64,000 nt of DNA, taken from NCBI RefSeq assembly GCF_001423615.1, contig NZ_LMOU01000001.1:1105310-1169309 (forward strand). Direction: 5' to 3'. Position 1 is the stretch's first letter. The number at the start of each line of letters is the position of its first letter. Below the pieces are notes generated by a model. The model was given only the letters and a program-made list of their open reading frames with translations. It ran no database searches and was not told the origin of the DNA. A program made the position numbers and the translations under genes. Below are positions 21,290 to 30,915 of this stretch, in pieces. The stretch comes from Microbacterium sp. Leaf159. Lineage in GTDB: Bacteria > Actinomycetota > Actinomycetes > Actinomycetales > Microbacteriaceae.

Positions 21290-21667
21290 TCAGCCCTCCG
21301 TCAGAGCGACGTACGCGTCGCGGTCCATCAGACCGTCCAGCGCACCGTCCGCCACTGCGACCTTGATGAGCCAGCCGCCGGCGAACGGCTCCGCGTTCAC
21401 GAGCGAGGGGTCGTCGACCACGGTGTCGTTGATCTCGACGACCGTGCCGGTGACCGGTGCGTAGAGCTCGCCGACCGACTTGGTCGACTCGATCTCGCCG
21501 ACGACGGAGCCTGCGGCGATCTCGGTGCCGACGGCGGGGAGCTCGACGAACACGACGTCGCCGAGCTTGTCGGCCGCGTAGTCGGTGATGCCGATCGTCA
21601 CGGTGTCGCCGTCAGCGGCGATCCACTCGTGCTCGTCGGTGTAGCTGAGGGCGTTGAGGTCGGTCAT
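21290..21667 (-). CDS. gcvH: glycine cleavage system H protein
   Basis: 125-aa lipoyl carrier shuttling the aminomethyl group between GcvP, GcvT and the lipoamide dehydrogenase. The lipoylated lysine lies in [17 protein letters not shown], and the N-terminal YTDEHEWI is the family signature. ATG overlaps the gcvT stop by 4 bp. Confidence 0.97.
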   Translation of the reverse strand: MTDLNALSYTDEHEWIAADGDTVTIGITDYAADKLGDVVFVELPAVGTEIAAGSVVGEIESTKSVGELYAPVTGTVVEINDTVVDDPSLVNAEPFAGGWLIKVAVADGALDGLMDRDAYVALTEG

Positions 21668-22848
21668 TTGGTCCTCCGATAGAAAGGCAGGGCGGTCACG
21701 GTCGCGGGGATCCTGGTCCCCCGCACATCAAGGAATACTGCGGTTCCCTCCGCAGCGGAAGACGGTTCGACGTAGGCCATCGCGATCGGGTGGCCGAGCG
21801 TCGGGCTGAGTGCACCGCTGGTGATCTCGCCGAGTACAGCGCCGTCCTGATCGACGACGGGGTATCCGGCACGGCCTGCGCGCTTGCCTTCAGCGACGAG
21901 CCCCACGAGCACCGGGGCATCGGATGCGGCATCCACCGCGCCCTTGCCGATGAAGCTCTCTTTGTCGGCCACGACGACCCGACCGAGACCGGCCTGCGAC
22001 GGCTTGGTCTCACGGGAGAGTTCGTGGCCGTAGAGGGGCATTCCCGCCTCGAGCCGGAGGGTGTCGCGCGCGGCGAGACCGGCGGGGACGAGACCGTGCG
22101 CCTGACCGGCCTCGACGAGCGCGTCCCAGAGCGCCGGGGCGTCCGCGACGCGGACGAGAAGCTCGAAGCCGTCCTCCCCCGTGTACCCGGTGCGGGCGAG
22201 GAGCAGCGGGCCGCCGAGGAACGAGGCGTCGGCCCAGGCGTAATACTTCTGCTCCGACCACGGGATCCCGAGGTCGGTGATGCCCGCCGTCGTCGAGAGG
22301 ATGCTCTCGGATGTGGGGCCCTGCACGGCGAGCAGCGCGTACTCGTCGGAGACGTCCTCGACGTCGACGCCACGGTCTCCGAGGAAGCCCTCGAAGGTGC
22401 GCTCCTCGCCGGCGGCGAGCGCGGGCCGTTCACGCTCGATCCGCGAAGGGAACGAACGGATGCGCGAAGCGAACGCGCCGTCGACGAATCCGCGGTTGCC
22501 CGCGTTCGCGATCACGAGGAACCGATCCTCGGCGAGGCGGTAGACGATGACGTCATCGATGATCCCGCCGTCGCCGGCCAGCATGAGCGAGTACTTCGCC
22601 TTGCCGACGGACATCGCCGACAGACGACCGGCGAGAGAGTAGTCGAGGAAGGCTCCCGCGAAGTCTCCGGTGATCATGAACTCCGCCATGTGCGAGATGT
22701 CGAAGATCCCGGCGGCCTGACGCACCGCGTGGTGCTCGGCGAGGTCGGAGGTGTAGCGCACCGGCATCTGCCAGCCGCCGAAGTCGGTGAATGAGGCGCC
22801 GAGCGCCTCATGGCGTTCGCGGAGCGGGGTGTAGCGAGGGTCGGACAT
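21664..22848 (-). CDS. gcvT: aminomethyltransferase (glycine cleavage T protein)
   Basis: 394-aa tetrahydrofolate-dependent enzyme releasing ammonia and 5,10-methylene-THF. Signatures include [32 protein letters not shown] and [12 protein letters not shown]. First gene of the operon; a tandem glycine riboswitch occupies its leader. GGGAG lies 7 nt before the ATG, and the seven bases touching the start (GAACTCC) complement the end of the second aptamer. Confidence 0.97.
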   Translation of the reverse strand: MSDPRYTPLRERHEALGASFTDFGGWQMPVRYTSDLAEHHAVRQAAGIFDISHMAEFMITGDFAGAFLDYSLAGRLSAMSVGKAKYSLMLAGDGGIIDDVIVYRLAEDRFLVIANAGNRGFVDGAFASRIRSFPSRIERERPALAAGEERTFEGFLGDRGVDVEDVSDEYALLAVQGPTSESILSTTAGITDLGIPWSEQKYYAWADASFLGGPLLLARTGYTGEDGFELLVRVADAPALWDALVEAGQAHGLVPAGLAARDTLRLEAGMPLYGHELSRETKPSQAGLGRVVVADKESFIGKGAVDAASDAPVLVGLVAEGKRAGRAGYPVVDQDGAVLGEITSGALSPTLGHPIAMAYVEPSSAAEGTAVFLDVRGTRIPATVTALPFYRRTK

Positions 22849-22901
22849 GGAGTTCTCCCGGGCTGGGTCGGGCGGAACAGCGGTGTCGCCGTTCCTCGGA
22901 A

Positions 22902-23094
22902 CTCCCCCTCTGTCATGGGCCTGAGAGTTTCACCCAGAGACTGGGCTTTCACCGTCGGCGGAGCCGAGCGCTACAGCATCGCTCGATCTCGCTTTTCAGA
23001 GTGGCCGGAACCGCGCGGTACGCGTACCTGAGAGATTGGCGGGGAGGCTTGCTCCTTCGGTGCCCGGCTGCGTTCGCCGGGGCTCTCCCGCGTG
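22902..23094 (-). promoter_or_regulatory. tandem glycine riboswitch
   Basis: On the minus strand the leader of gcvT holds two glycine aptamers. Aptamer I runs from GCGGGAGAGCCCC through CGAAGGAGCAA, CCAATCTCTCAGG and CACTCTGAAAAGCG. Aptamer II contains GGTGAAAGCCC, GGGTGAAACTCTCAGGC and GACAGAGGGGGAG. These are the conserved blocks of the gcvT RNA class. A TAGACT -10 at 23131-23126 places the transcript start near 23119. GGAGTTC at the aptamer II end can pair with GAACTCC beside the gcvT start, suggesting translational control. The rest of the 22849-23225 gap holds the expression platform, this promoter and nothing else recognised. Confidence 0.95.
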
Positions 23095-23225
23095 GTTCAT
23101 TCGGCCTGTCTTCACTTGTGCGTTCAGTCTAGCGGGTCACCCCCGCCGAGACAGATGGTCCTCCGGTCGCGCTTCGCGCCGCGCGCCATGCGCAGCGGTC
23201 GAGGGAAGCACGACCGGAAGAATGC

Positions 23226-24062
23226 TCAGCGGCCTGCGAGCTCTGCCCGCACCTCGTCACGGAGGCGGCCGAGGTTCTCGGGCTCGGGCGCTGCGCCCAG
23301 CAGCGTCTTCGTGTACTCGTGCTGCGGATTGAGGATCACCTCGTCGGCGGGCCCCCGCTCCACGACATCACCCTTGTAGAGGACCATGATCTCGTCGCTG
23401 AAGTGCCGAGCCGTCGCGAGATCGTGCGTGATGTACAGCACGCCGAGATTCTCCTCCCGCTGCAGATCCGCCAGCAGGTTGAGCACCCCCAATCGGATCG
23501 AGACATCGAGCATCGAGACCGGCTCATCCGCGACGATGAACCGCGCCCCCGGGGCGAGCGCCCGTGCGATGGCCACGCGCTGTCGCTGACCGCCGGACAG
23601 CTCATGCGGGCGGCGCTCGGCGAAGCTCTCGCCCGGTGACAGTCGCACGCGCTCGAGCAGCTCGATCGCGCGTGCACGCACCTCAGCGCCCGAGAGCTTC
23701 GGGTGGTGGAGCCTGATGGGGCGCTCCAGGTGGTGGATGATCGTGTGGAACGGGTTCAGCGAGGCGAACGGATCCTGAAACACCATCTGCACCTGCGAGC
23801 GGTACTCCTCGACCGCACGGCCCCGCATACCCGAGTCCTTGCCGTCGAGCAGGATCTGCCCACTCGTCGGCGTCTCGAGCTTCATCAGCATCCGGGCGAT
23901 CGTCGACTTGCCCGACCCCGATTCGCCGACGAGGGCGACCGTCTTCCCCGCTTCGATCGTGAACGAGACGTCCTTCACGGCGTGCAGGATCGACGTCTTG
24001 AGCCCCGATCGCAGGGTGAAGTCCTTCACCAGATTGCGGGCTTCGAGGGTGGGAGCACTCAT
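23226..24062 (-). CDS. ABC transporter ATPase (DppF/OppF-type)
   Basis: 278 aa with Walker A GESGSGKSTIARML, a Q-loop in VQMVFQDPFASLNPFHT, signature LSGGQRQRVAIA and Walker B FIVADEPVSMLD. The C-terminal oligopeptide-transporter extension (YTKTLLGAAPEP) places it in the DppF/OppF group. Last gene of the second importer operon; overlaps the preceding ATPase by 4 bp. Confidence 0.94.
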   Translation of the reverse strand: MSAPTLEARNLVKDFTLRSGLKTSILHAVKDVSFTIEAGKTVALVGESGSGKSTIARMLMKLETPTSGQILLDGKDSGMRGRAVEEYRSQVQMVFQDPFASLNPFHTIIHHLERPIRLHHPKLSGAEVRARAIELLERVRLSPGESFAERRPHELSGGQRQRVAIARALAPGARFIVADEPVSMLDVSIRLGVLNLLADLQREENLGVLYITHDLATARHFSDEIMVLYKGDVVERGPADEVILNPQHEYTKTLLGAAPEPENLGRLRDEVRAELAGR

Positions 24063-24922
24063 CGGATCTCCTCCTGACTGGGCTGGCTGCCGGTGCGGAC
24101 GAAGTCGCCGCGCTCGCCGGTCAGACTCGGGAAGCTCGACAGCAGCTTCTTCGTGTACTCGTGCTGGGGCGTGCGGTAGATCTCCTCCGCTGTGCCCTCC
24201 TCCACGATCTGTCCCTGCAGCATCACGGCGATCCGGTCGCTGATCTCGATCAGCATCGGCAGGTCGTGCGTGATGAAGATCACCGCGAACCCGAGCCGCT
24301 CGCGCAGGCGCATGATCTCGCGGATGATCCCCCGCTGCACGACCACGTCGAGCGCGGTGGTGGGCTCGTCCATGATCATGACCTGCGGATCCAGTGCGAG
24401 CGCCATCGCGATCATCATGCGCTGCCGCATGCCGCCGGACAGCTCGTGCGGGAAGCTCGTCAACCGCGAAGGGTCGACGCCGACCAGCGTCAGCAGTTCC
24501 TCTGCCCTGGCCTGCTTGTCCTTCTTGGACATGCCGGGGCGATGGGTCTCGAAGATGTCGAAGATCTGCGCCTTGACGCTGATCACCGGGTTGAGCGAGT
24601 TCATCGCCCCCTGGAACACCATCGAGATCTTGTCCCAGCGGAACGCGCGCAGGCCGTCACCGTCGAGCGCGACGATGTCGATGTCGTGGCCATCACGGTC
24701 ATGGAAGACGATCTCGCCGCTCGTCATGAGCGCCGGCGCCTTGAGCAACCGGTTCATGCCGTAGGCGAGGGTGGTCTTGCCGCATCCCGACTCTCCCGCG
24801 AGGCCGAGTATCTCCCCGCGGTTGAGGGTGAGGGAGACATTGCGGACCGCCTTGACGGGCGGATCCACTTCGTACTCGATCGACACGTCGCGTGCGGTGA
24901 GCACGGCATCCGGAGCGCTCAT
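24059..24922 (-). CDS. ABC transporter ATPase (DppD/OppD-type)
   Basis: 287 aa. Walker A is GESGCGKTTLAYGM, signature LSGGMRQRMMIA, Walker B VMIMDEPTTALD. The open frame continues upstream, but that part is the antisense-like shadow of the permease. The ATG at 24922 overlaps the permease stop (ATGA) and starts the recognisable domain. Confidence 0.94.
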   Translation of the reverse strand: MSAPDAVLTARDVSIEYEVDPPVKAVRNVSLTLNRGEILGLAGESGCGKTTLAYGMNRLLKAPALMTSGEIVFHDRDGHDIDIVALDGDGLRAFRWDKISMVFQGAMNSLNPVISVKAQIFDIFETHRPGMSKKDKQARAEELLTLVGVDPSRLTSFPHELSGGMRQRMMIAMALALDPQVMIMDEPTTALDVVVQRGIIREIMRLRERLGFAVIFITHDLPMLIEISDRIAVMLQGQIVEEGTAEEIYRTPQHEYTKKLLSSFPSLTGERGDFVRTGSQPSQEEIR

Positions 24923-25899
24923 GCGGCGACCCCCTTCGTCTTGGCCGCCTTGCGCACACGCCGAGCGGCGTCCGGCGCGTTGCGCAGCTTGGGGTTGATG
25001 ACCTCGTCGATCGCGAAGTTGATGAGTGAGAGACCCGCGCCGAGCATGGCGATCATGATTCCCGGCGGCACGAACCACCACCAGGCCCCTCGCCCGAGTG
25101 CCTGGCCGGACTGCGCGTCGTTGAGGATGGTGCCCCAGGTGATGGACGAGTTCGGCCCGAGGCCGAGGTACGAGAGACCGGCCTCTCCGAGGATCGCGAA
25201 GATGATCGCGAAGAGGAACTGCGCCGTGAGCAGCGGCAGCAGGTTCGGCATGATCTCGACCAGGATGACGCGGAAGGATCGCTCCCCCGCGACTTTGGAC
25301 GCGTAGACGTAGTCGCGGGTGCGCAGCGATCGGGTCTGCAGTCGGAGCACGTAGGCCGCACCGGCCCAGGAGGTGATGCCGAGCACGAACGCGACGAGCT
25401 GCCAGCTGCGCTGCGGGACGAAGGACGAGATCACCATCACCAGCGGCAGGCCGGGGATCACGATCATCACGTTCGTCAGCAGCGCGAGGGTGTCCTCCCG
25501 CCAACCGCCGAGGTAGCCGGCGAGGACTCCGAACAGCAGCGACAGGACGATGGCGATGCCGCCCGCGACCACGCCGACCAGGAGCGAGCCCTGCGCGCCG
25601 ATCGCGAGCTGGGCGAACATGTCGTTGCCGAGCTTGGTGGTGCCGAGCCAGTGCTCCGGCGACGGCGGGAGCAGAGCAGGGTTGTCGGTGCTCCGCGGAT
25701 TCTGCGAGAAGATCGGCGCGATGATCGCGAACAGCACGATCGAGATCACGATCACCGCCCCGGTGATGAACTTCGGCGAGGTCGTCGGGAGAACGCGGCG
25801 GCGCTTGCGCCCTCGCTGCGTGGCCAGCGAGATCGTGCTCGCGGGCTGGGTCATGGGCTGATCCTTCGTGATCAGCACTGTGTTCTCGATGTCAGACAT
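24919..25899 (-). CDS. ABC transporter permease (DppC-type)
   Basis: 326-aa inner-membrane subunit. A basic N-terminal segment (RGRKRRR) precedes helix 1 (about 45-65). The EAA loop is in ASKVAGERSFRVILVEIMPN, and the C-terminal region contains INFAIDEVINPKLR. ATG at 25899 is chosen over the upstream in-frame start because it overlaps the dppB-type stop by only 8 bp. Confidence 0.92.
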   Translation of the reverse strand: MSDIENTVLITKDQPMTQPASTISLATQRGRKRRRVLPTTSPKFITGAVIVISIVLFAIIAPIFSQNPRSTDNPALLPPSPEHWLGTTKLGNDMFAQLAIGAQGSLLVGVVAGGIAIVLSLLFGVLAGYLGGWREDTLALLTNVMIVIPGLPLVMVISSFVPQRSWQLVAFVLGITSWAGAAYVLRLQTRSLRTRDYVYASKVAGERSFRVILVEIMPNLLPLLTAQFLFAIIFAILGEAGLSYLGLGPNSSITWGTILNDAQSGQALGRGAWWWFVPPGIMIAMLGAGLSLINFAIDEVINPKLRNAPDAARRVRKAAKTKGVAA

Positions 25900-26887
25900 T
25901 CTGGCGCGCCCTCGGGTCGATGAAGCCATAGACGAGGTCCATGATGAAGTTGGCGGCGAGCACCGTGATGGTGATGACGAGGAAGAGCCCCTGCATCAGC
26001 GCGTAGTCGTTGTTCGTCACCGCCTGGAACATCAGCTTGCCGATGCCCGGGTAGGTGAACACCTGCTCCATGACGATGGAGCCGGCCACCACGAACCCCA
26101 AGGTGATCGAGAACCCCGCGATCGATGGGATCGCGGCGTTGCGCGCAGCGTACGTGGTCATGATGCGACGCGGGCGGAGCCCCTTGGCCTCGGCCGTGAG
26201 CACGTAGTCCTCGGCCATGGTCTGCACCATCATGTTGCGCATCCCGAACATCCAGCCACCCACCGACGAGATCACGATGGTGATCGCAGGGAGGATCGCG
26301 TGCGAGAGCGCATCCGTGAAGAACGCCCAGGTCGGCTCGGGGCCGTCCGGGAAGTCGAACACGTCGTAGCCCCCGAAGATCGGGAACCAGCCGAGTCCGA
26401 CCGCGAACACCGAGACGAGCAGCAGCGCCATCCAGAAGTAGGGGATGGACTGCAGCACGGTGGTCGCCGGGATCAGGTGATCGACCCAGGTTCCGCGCTT
26501 CCATCCGGCCCAGGCGCCGAGCACGACGCCGAGGATGAAGGAGATCACGGTCACCGTGCCGACGAGAATGAGCGTCCAGGGCAGCGCCTGCCCGATCAGC
26601 TCACTCACGGGCGCGGGGAACTTGGTGACGGAGATGCCCAGGTCGCCCTGGAACATCCGCCCCCAGTACGCGATGTACTGATCCCAGAGGGAGGAGTCAT
26701 CACCGCCGAGCAGCAGCTTGATGTTGCGGATCGTGGTCTCGGAGACCTCGCCACCCGCACGCTGCATCTTGGCAATCATGATGTCCGCCGGGTTCCCCGG
26801 CATGAGCCGGGGAAGCAGGAAGTTGAGTGAGATCGCGGCCCACAGCGTGAACGCGTAGAACCCGATTCTTCGTGCATAGAACTTCAT
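25892..26887 (-). CDS. ABC transporter permease (DppB-type)
   Basis: 331-aa permease. The N-terminus RRIGFYAFTLWAAISLNFLL and LPRLMPGNPAD are typical of the DppB branch that serves oligosaccharide as well as peptide importers. The EAA loop is in AEAKGLRPRRIMTTYAARNA. It ends GFIDPRARQNV. 39 bp separate it from the binding-protein gene. Confidence 0.93.
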   Translation of the reverse strand: MKFYARRIGFYAFTLWAAISLNFLLPRLMPGNPADIMIAKMQRAGGEVSETTIRNIKLLLGGDDSSLWDQYIAYWGRMFQGDLGISVTKFPAPVSELIGQALPWTLILVGTVTVISFILGVVLGAWAGWKRGTWVDHLIPATTVLQSIPYFWMALLLVSVFAVGLGWFPIFGGYDVFDFPDGPEPTWAFFTDALSHAILPAITIVISSVGGWMFGMRNMMVQTMAEDYVLTAEAKGLRPRRIMTTYAARNAAIPSIAGFSITLGFVVAGSIVMEQVFTYPGIGKLMFQAVTNNDYALMQGLFLVITITVLAANFIMDLVYGFIDPRARQNV

Positions 26888-26926
26888 GTCACTGACCGTG
26901 CTTCCTGCTCCCCCGAGCTCATTCGC

Positions 26927-28618
26927 TTAGTTCGCCGGCTCGAGCTGCGTCAGGATGTAGCCTGCCGCGATCGCGCCCCAGGACGGCGGGAAGGCGTAGA
27001 GGTCCTCCTCCGTCGGCCAACCGGTGAAGTCCTTCGTGTTGTAGAAGGTCTGCGTCGCGTTGATCACGAGCGGGATGTAGGGCAGGTCGCGGACGATCTC
27101 GGTCTGGATCGTGCCGTACAGCTCCTTCTTCTCTGCCTCGTCGTTCGTGCTGATCGCGGCCTGGACCGCCTCGTCGACGACAGGGTTGCTGTAGCGGCTG
27201 AAGTTCCAGCGACCGGCTGGAACCTCGGAGCCCACGGCTGCGGTGGAGCCGACGGTCGTGCCGCCGAACCAGTCGCGGTAGATCTGGAACGGATCAGCCA
27301 CCGAGGTGCCGATGACACCGCCGACGATCAGCTGGAAGTCGCCACCCTGACGGGCGTCGGAGAACTCCTGCCACTGCACTGTCGATGCGGTGACCTTGAT
27401 GCCCGCAGCCTCGGCCTGTTCGGCGATCAGCTTCGCGGCGTCGTTGTAGTCGGTCCAGCCGTCGACCGAGATCAGGCTGAGCTCGAGCGGCTTTCCGTCC
27501 TTGGAGTAGAAGTCGCCGTCCTTGGTGTAACCGGCAGCCTCGAGGATCTCGCCCGCCTCTGCGGCGTTCGCCTCCTGCGGGCTGACCTCGTTGGCGGGGT
27601 CCGCCACCCACTTCTCGTCACGCGGGAGCAGCGCGAACGTCGGCGAGATGTCGCCGGTGAGTCCGACGAACGCCTTGTCCTTGATCGCGGCGCGGTCGAT
27701 CGCGACGTTGAGCGCCTGACGCACGGCGACATCGGTCTGCGGACCGGTGCAGCCGAGCTCGGCGTTCGAGCAGGTGTAGAGCACGGTCGGATCCTGCGGG
27801 GTGTTGATCCAGTCGATCGCACCGTTGCCCGTGACGTCATCCGGGTTCGGGATGAACATGCCCGTCCAGTCGAGCTTGCCCGCGGCGAGCAGGTCCTGAG
27901 CCGTCTGGTTGTTGTCGACCGCGATGTACTGGACCTTCTTGACTCCGAGGTCGTCGGCATCACGGAAGTTCTCGTTGGCCACGAGCGTGTACGACTCGCT
28001 CGTGGTCTTGTCGACGACGTAGGCGCCCGAACCCACCGGGTCCTCGTTGGCGAAGTTCGCGAAGTCCGTGACCTCGGACCACACGTGCTCAGGGAGGATG
28101 TAGGTCGAGCCGAGTCGCTGGAACTCGGTCGTGTACTGCGCGGTGGTGTAGGTGAGGACGACGGTGGTGTCATCGGTCGCCTCGGCCGAGACGAGGCCGT
28201 TGCCTTCGGGGTTGTTGGCCTCGTAGGTGAACGAGAACGCCACGTCGGCGGCCGTGAGGGGCTCGCCGTCGCTCCACTTGAGGTCGGGCTTGATGGTGAC
28301 CGTGATCACCGTGCCGTCCTCGTTGTATTCGTACGAGTCGCCGATCAGGCCGACGGGCTCGGAGTCCGCCGTCTTGTTGAAGAAGAACAGCGGCTCGTAG
28401 ATGGGGCCGAGCGCGCCATGGAGCACGGTCGGTGCGAACGGGTTGTAGTTCGCGGTGATGGGGGTCTGGCTGCCGGCCCACACGCGAAGAGCCCGGTCGC
28501 CATCGCCGCCGCTCCCCTCGTTGCCGCCGCCTGCGCCACAGGCCGTCAAACCCAGGGCGAGGACGGATGCCCCCGCCACAGCGGTGAGCGCGATCTTGCG
28601 CCTTCCGTTACGGATCAT
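26927..28618 (-). CDS. ABC transporter substrate-binding lipoprotein, family 5
   Basis: 563 aa with signal peptide and lipobox LTAC (Cys27), then a Gly/Ser-rich linker. NPFAPTVLHGALGPIYEPLF and IKPDLKWSDGEPLTAADVAF mark solute-binding family 5. The NPF...IYEPLFF opening is like cello- or xylo-oligosaccharide binders of this family, so the cargo could be a sugar oligomer rather than a peptide; this is inference. A strong inverted repeat overlaps its promoter. Confidence 0.92.
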   Translation of the reverse strand: MIRNGRRKIALTAVAGASVLALGLTACGAGGGNEGSGGDGDRALRVWAGSQTPITANYNPFAPTVLHGALGPIYEPLFFFNKTADSEPVGLIGDSYEYNEDGTVITVTIKPDLKWSDGEPLTAADVAFSFTYEANNPEGNGLVSAEATDDTTVVLTYTTAQYTTEFQRLGSTYILPEHVWSEVTDFANFANEDPVGSGAYVVDKTTSESYTLVANENFRDADDLGVKKVQYIAVDNNQTAQDLLAAGKLDWTGMFIPNPDDVTGNGAIDWINTPQDPTVLYTCSNAELGCTGPQTDVAVRQALNVAIDRAAIKDKAFVGLTGDISPTFALLPRDEKWVADPANEVSPQEANAAEAGEILEAAGYTKDGDFYSKDGKPLELSLISVDGWTDYNDAAKLIAEQAEAAGIKVTASTVQWQEFSDARQGGDFQLIVGGVIGTSVADPFQIYRDWFGGTTVGSTAAVGSEVPAGRWNFSRYSNPVVDEAVQAAISTNDEAEKKELYGTIQTEIVRDLPYIPLVINATQTFYNTKDFTGWPTEEDLYAFPPSWGAIAAGYILTQLEPAN

Positions 28619-28711
28619 TCTGTATTTCCTCTCGGTGCTGCACTGCAGGAGGGATCTCCGGGATGGAGCCGAGTCCCGGATCGGAACTCGCGACAGATCC
28701 CTGTGAAAGGG

Positions 28712-28738
28712 ATTTGTTAGGACAGTAACCTAACAAAT
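28712..28738. promoter_or_regulatory. operator-like inverted repeat over the second importer's promoter
   Basis: ATTTGTTAGG (28712-28721), 7 nt, CCTAACAAAT (28729-28738): perfect 10-bp arms. On the minus strand TTGTTG (28755-28750), a 17-bp spacer and TAGGTT (28732-28727) form a promoter whose -10 lies inside the repeat. This layout fits a repressor site. GTTAGG/CCTAAC half-sites are like those of ROK-family sugar repressors, a resemblance from memory only. Confidence 0.72.
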
Positions 28739-28864
28739 AGCCATCCGGGCAACAAGAGGCCAGAACGCTGGTATATAACGTTTCGGCCTCAGGGGCTCGT
28801 CCGTCACACGGGTGCACTAAGGGTCGAGATGACACTAAGATCGATCTCGGAGGTTAAGGTACTC

Positions 28865-29581
28865 ATGACTCAAACCAGGGGCATCGACGTCGCCGTGTCG
28901 ACGGTGATCCTCACGCTGCGTCGCACCGAGGACGGCGCTGCTGTGCTCGCGCTCCCGCTGGTCCTGCGCACCCGCGAGCCGTTCGCCGATCAGTGGGCGC
29001 TTCCCGGCGGCTGGCTGACTCCGACCGAGTCACCGGTCGACGCCGCCGCCCGCACACTCGCCGAGACCACCGGTCTCACTCCCAGCTACCTCGAGCAGCT
29101 CTACGCCTTCGGAGCCGTCGACCGCTCCCCCACCCGCGTCGTGTCGATCGTCTACTGGGCGCTGCTCCGACAGGACGAGGTCGACGCGCAGAGCGCCGCG
29201 CATCGGGCATCCGGTCTCGCTCCCGAGAACGTGCGATGGTTCGATCTCGGCGACCTGCCGCCGCTCGCCTTCGACCACCGCAAGATCGTCGACTACGCGC
29301 TCTGGCGCCTGCGCAGCAAGGTCGGCTACAGCCGTGTCGCGCACGGCTTCCTGCCGGCCGAGTTCACTCTGGCCGACCTTCGAGAGGCCTACGAGGCGAT
29401 CCTCGGCAAGCATCTCGACCCGGCCAACTTCCGCCGACAGGTCGAATCCGCCGGCAATCTCCTCCCCACCGACCAGTTCCGCACCGGCAGTCACCGCCCC
29501 GCCCGCCTGTACCGCTACAACACCGACGTCGAGCTGGCCGATCACGGCCCCCTCGGCCCCGAGGAAACGAGCACCCGATGA
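28865..29581 (+). CDS. nrtR: NrtR-type Nudix-related NAD regulator
   Basis: 238 aa. N-terminal Nudix fold (about 5-140) with GGWLTPTESPVDAAARTLAE, where the catalytic REUxEE glutamates are changed (RTLAET), as in regulators that bind but do not hydrolyse. The C-terminal winged helix (about 155-235) includes FTLADLREAYEAIL. Adjacency to nadABC identifies it as NrtR, a repressor responding to ADP-ribose-type ligands. ATG 28865 has GGAGG 11 nt upstream; an earlier ATG at 28829 lacks one. Confidence 0.9.
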   Translation: MTQTRGIDVAVSTVILTLRRTEDGAAVLALPLVLRTREPFADQWALPGGWLTPTESPVDAAARTLAETTGLTPSYLEQLYAFGAVDRSPTRVVSIVYWALLRQDEVDAQSAAHRASGLAPENVRWFDLGDLPPLAFDHRKIVDYALWRLRSKVGYSRVAHGFLPAEFTLADLREAYEAILGKHLDPANFRRQVESAGNLLPTDQFRTGSHRPARLYRYNTDVELADHGPLGPEETSTR

Positions 29582-30915
29582 GCATCACCTTCGTTCCGAC
29601 CCCGGCAGTCCAGCCCCTCGACGCCTCCGTCGATCACGCGATCCAGTCGATCGTGGCGGGCGCGTCGACCGATGAGACCTGTACGACCGACCTCGCCGTC
29701 GGCCCCTGGGACTTCGACACGCGCCCCGGTTACGGACCCGGGTCGTCGATGGGCGACGTCATCCCGACGGGGGCACCCCGCCAGGGAGAGCTTCCGGCGG
29801 CGTATCGCGAGGCGAGCGAAGACGAGCTCGACGAGCGCATCCGTGCGGCGAAGGCCACGCTCGGCGACCGAGCCGTCGTGCTCGGCCACTTCTACCAGCG
29901 TGAGGAGGTCGTGCGTCACGCCGACTACGTGGGCGACTCGTTCCAGCTCGCGACCGCGGCGAAGGAACGACCCGACGCCGAGGCCATCGTCTTCTGCGGC
30001 GTCCATTTCATGGCAGAGACCGCCGACCTGCTCTCCGGGCCCGACCAGGCGGTGATCCTGCCGAACCTCGCAGCCGGATGCTCGATGGCCGACATGGCCG
30101 ACATCGATCAGGTCGAGGACTGCTGGGAGCAGCTCGCCGATGTCCTCGGCGATCTCGACGCTCAGGACGAACACGGCCGAGTGCCGGTGATCCCCGTCAC
30201 GTACATGAACTCCTCTGCCGCGATCAAGGGCTTCGTCGGCAGGCACGGCGGGATCGTGTGCACCTCCTCGAACGCGCAGACCGTGCTCGAGTGGGCGTTC
30301 GAGCGCGGTCGACGGGTGCTGTTCTTCCCGGACCAGCACCTGGGCCGCAACACCGCGAAGGCGATGGGCGTGCCCCTGGAGCAGATGCCGATGTGGAACC
30401 CGCGCAAGGCGCTCGGCGGCTCCACGGCATCCGATCTGCTCGAGTCGCGCGTCATCCTGTGGCACGGGTTCTGCTCGGTGCACCGGCGCTTCACTGTGGC
30501 CCAGATAGACCAGGCGAGGGCGGAGCACCCCGACGTGCGCGTCATCGTGCACCCGGAATGCCCGATGGACGTCGTGGACGCGGCCGACGAGGCAGGCTCC
30601 ACGGATTACATCCGCCGGGCGATCGCCGCCGCGACAGAGCCCACGACCTTCGCGATCGGCACCGAGATCAACCTCGTACGCCGGCTGGCCGCGCAGTTCC
30701 CGCAGCACGAGATCTTCTGCCTCGACCCCGTGGTGTGCCCGTGCTCGACGATGTACCGCATCCACCCCGGATACCTGGCGTGGGTGCTCGAAGAACTCGT
30801 GGCAGGGCGCACTCCCAACCGGATCACGGTCACGGCAGACATGGCCGACCCCGCGCGGGTCGCCCTCGAGCGGATGCTGGCGGCGAAGCCGCCGGTGGTG
30901 GCGAGCGCCCGATGA
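29578..30915 (+). CDS. nadA: quinolinate synthase A
   Basis: 445 aa; condenses iminoaspartate with dihydroxyacetone phosphate to quinolinate using a 4Fe-4S cluster. Expected cysteine ligands are in LAAGCSMADM, VHPECPMDV and DPVVCPCSTMYR; the N-terminal segment LGHFYQREEVV is conserved. The ATG overlaps the nrtR stop (ATGA), which excludes the long out-of-context extension upstream. About 80 N-terminal residues precede the conserved core, typical of actinobacterial NadA. Confidence 0.96.
   Translation: MSITFVPTPAVQPLDASVDHAIQSIVAGASTDETCTTDLAVGPWDFDTRPGYGPGSSMGDVIPTGAPRQGELPAAYREASEDELDERIRAAKATLGDRAVVLGHFYQREEVVRHADYVGDSFQLATAAKERPDAEAIVFCGVHFMAETADLLSGPDQAVILPNLAAGCSMADMADIDQVEDCWEQLADVLGDLDAQDEHGRVPVIPVTYMNSSAAIKGFVGRHGGIVCTSSNAQTVLEWAFERGRRVLFFPDQHLGRNTAKAMGVPLEQMPMWNPRKALGGSTASDLLESRVILWHGFCSVHRRFTVAQIDQARAEHPDVRVIVHPECPMDVVDAADEAGSTDYIRRAIAAATEPTTFAIGTEINLVRRLAAQFPQHEIFCLDPVVCPCSTMYRIHPGYLAWVLEELVAGRTPNRITVTADMADPARVALERMLAAKPPVVASAR

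Noticed and set aside
28993..29577. N-terminal extension of nadA upstream of 29578
   Set aside because: It overlaps nrtR in another frame. The ATGA junction and conserved NadA length favour 29578.
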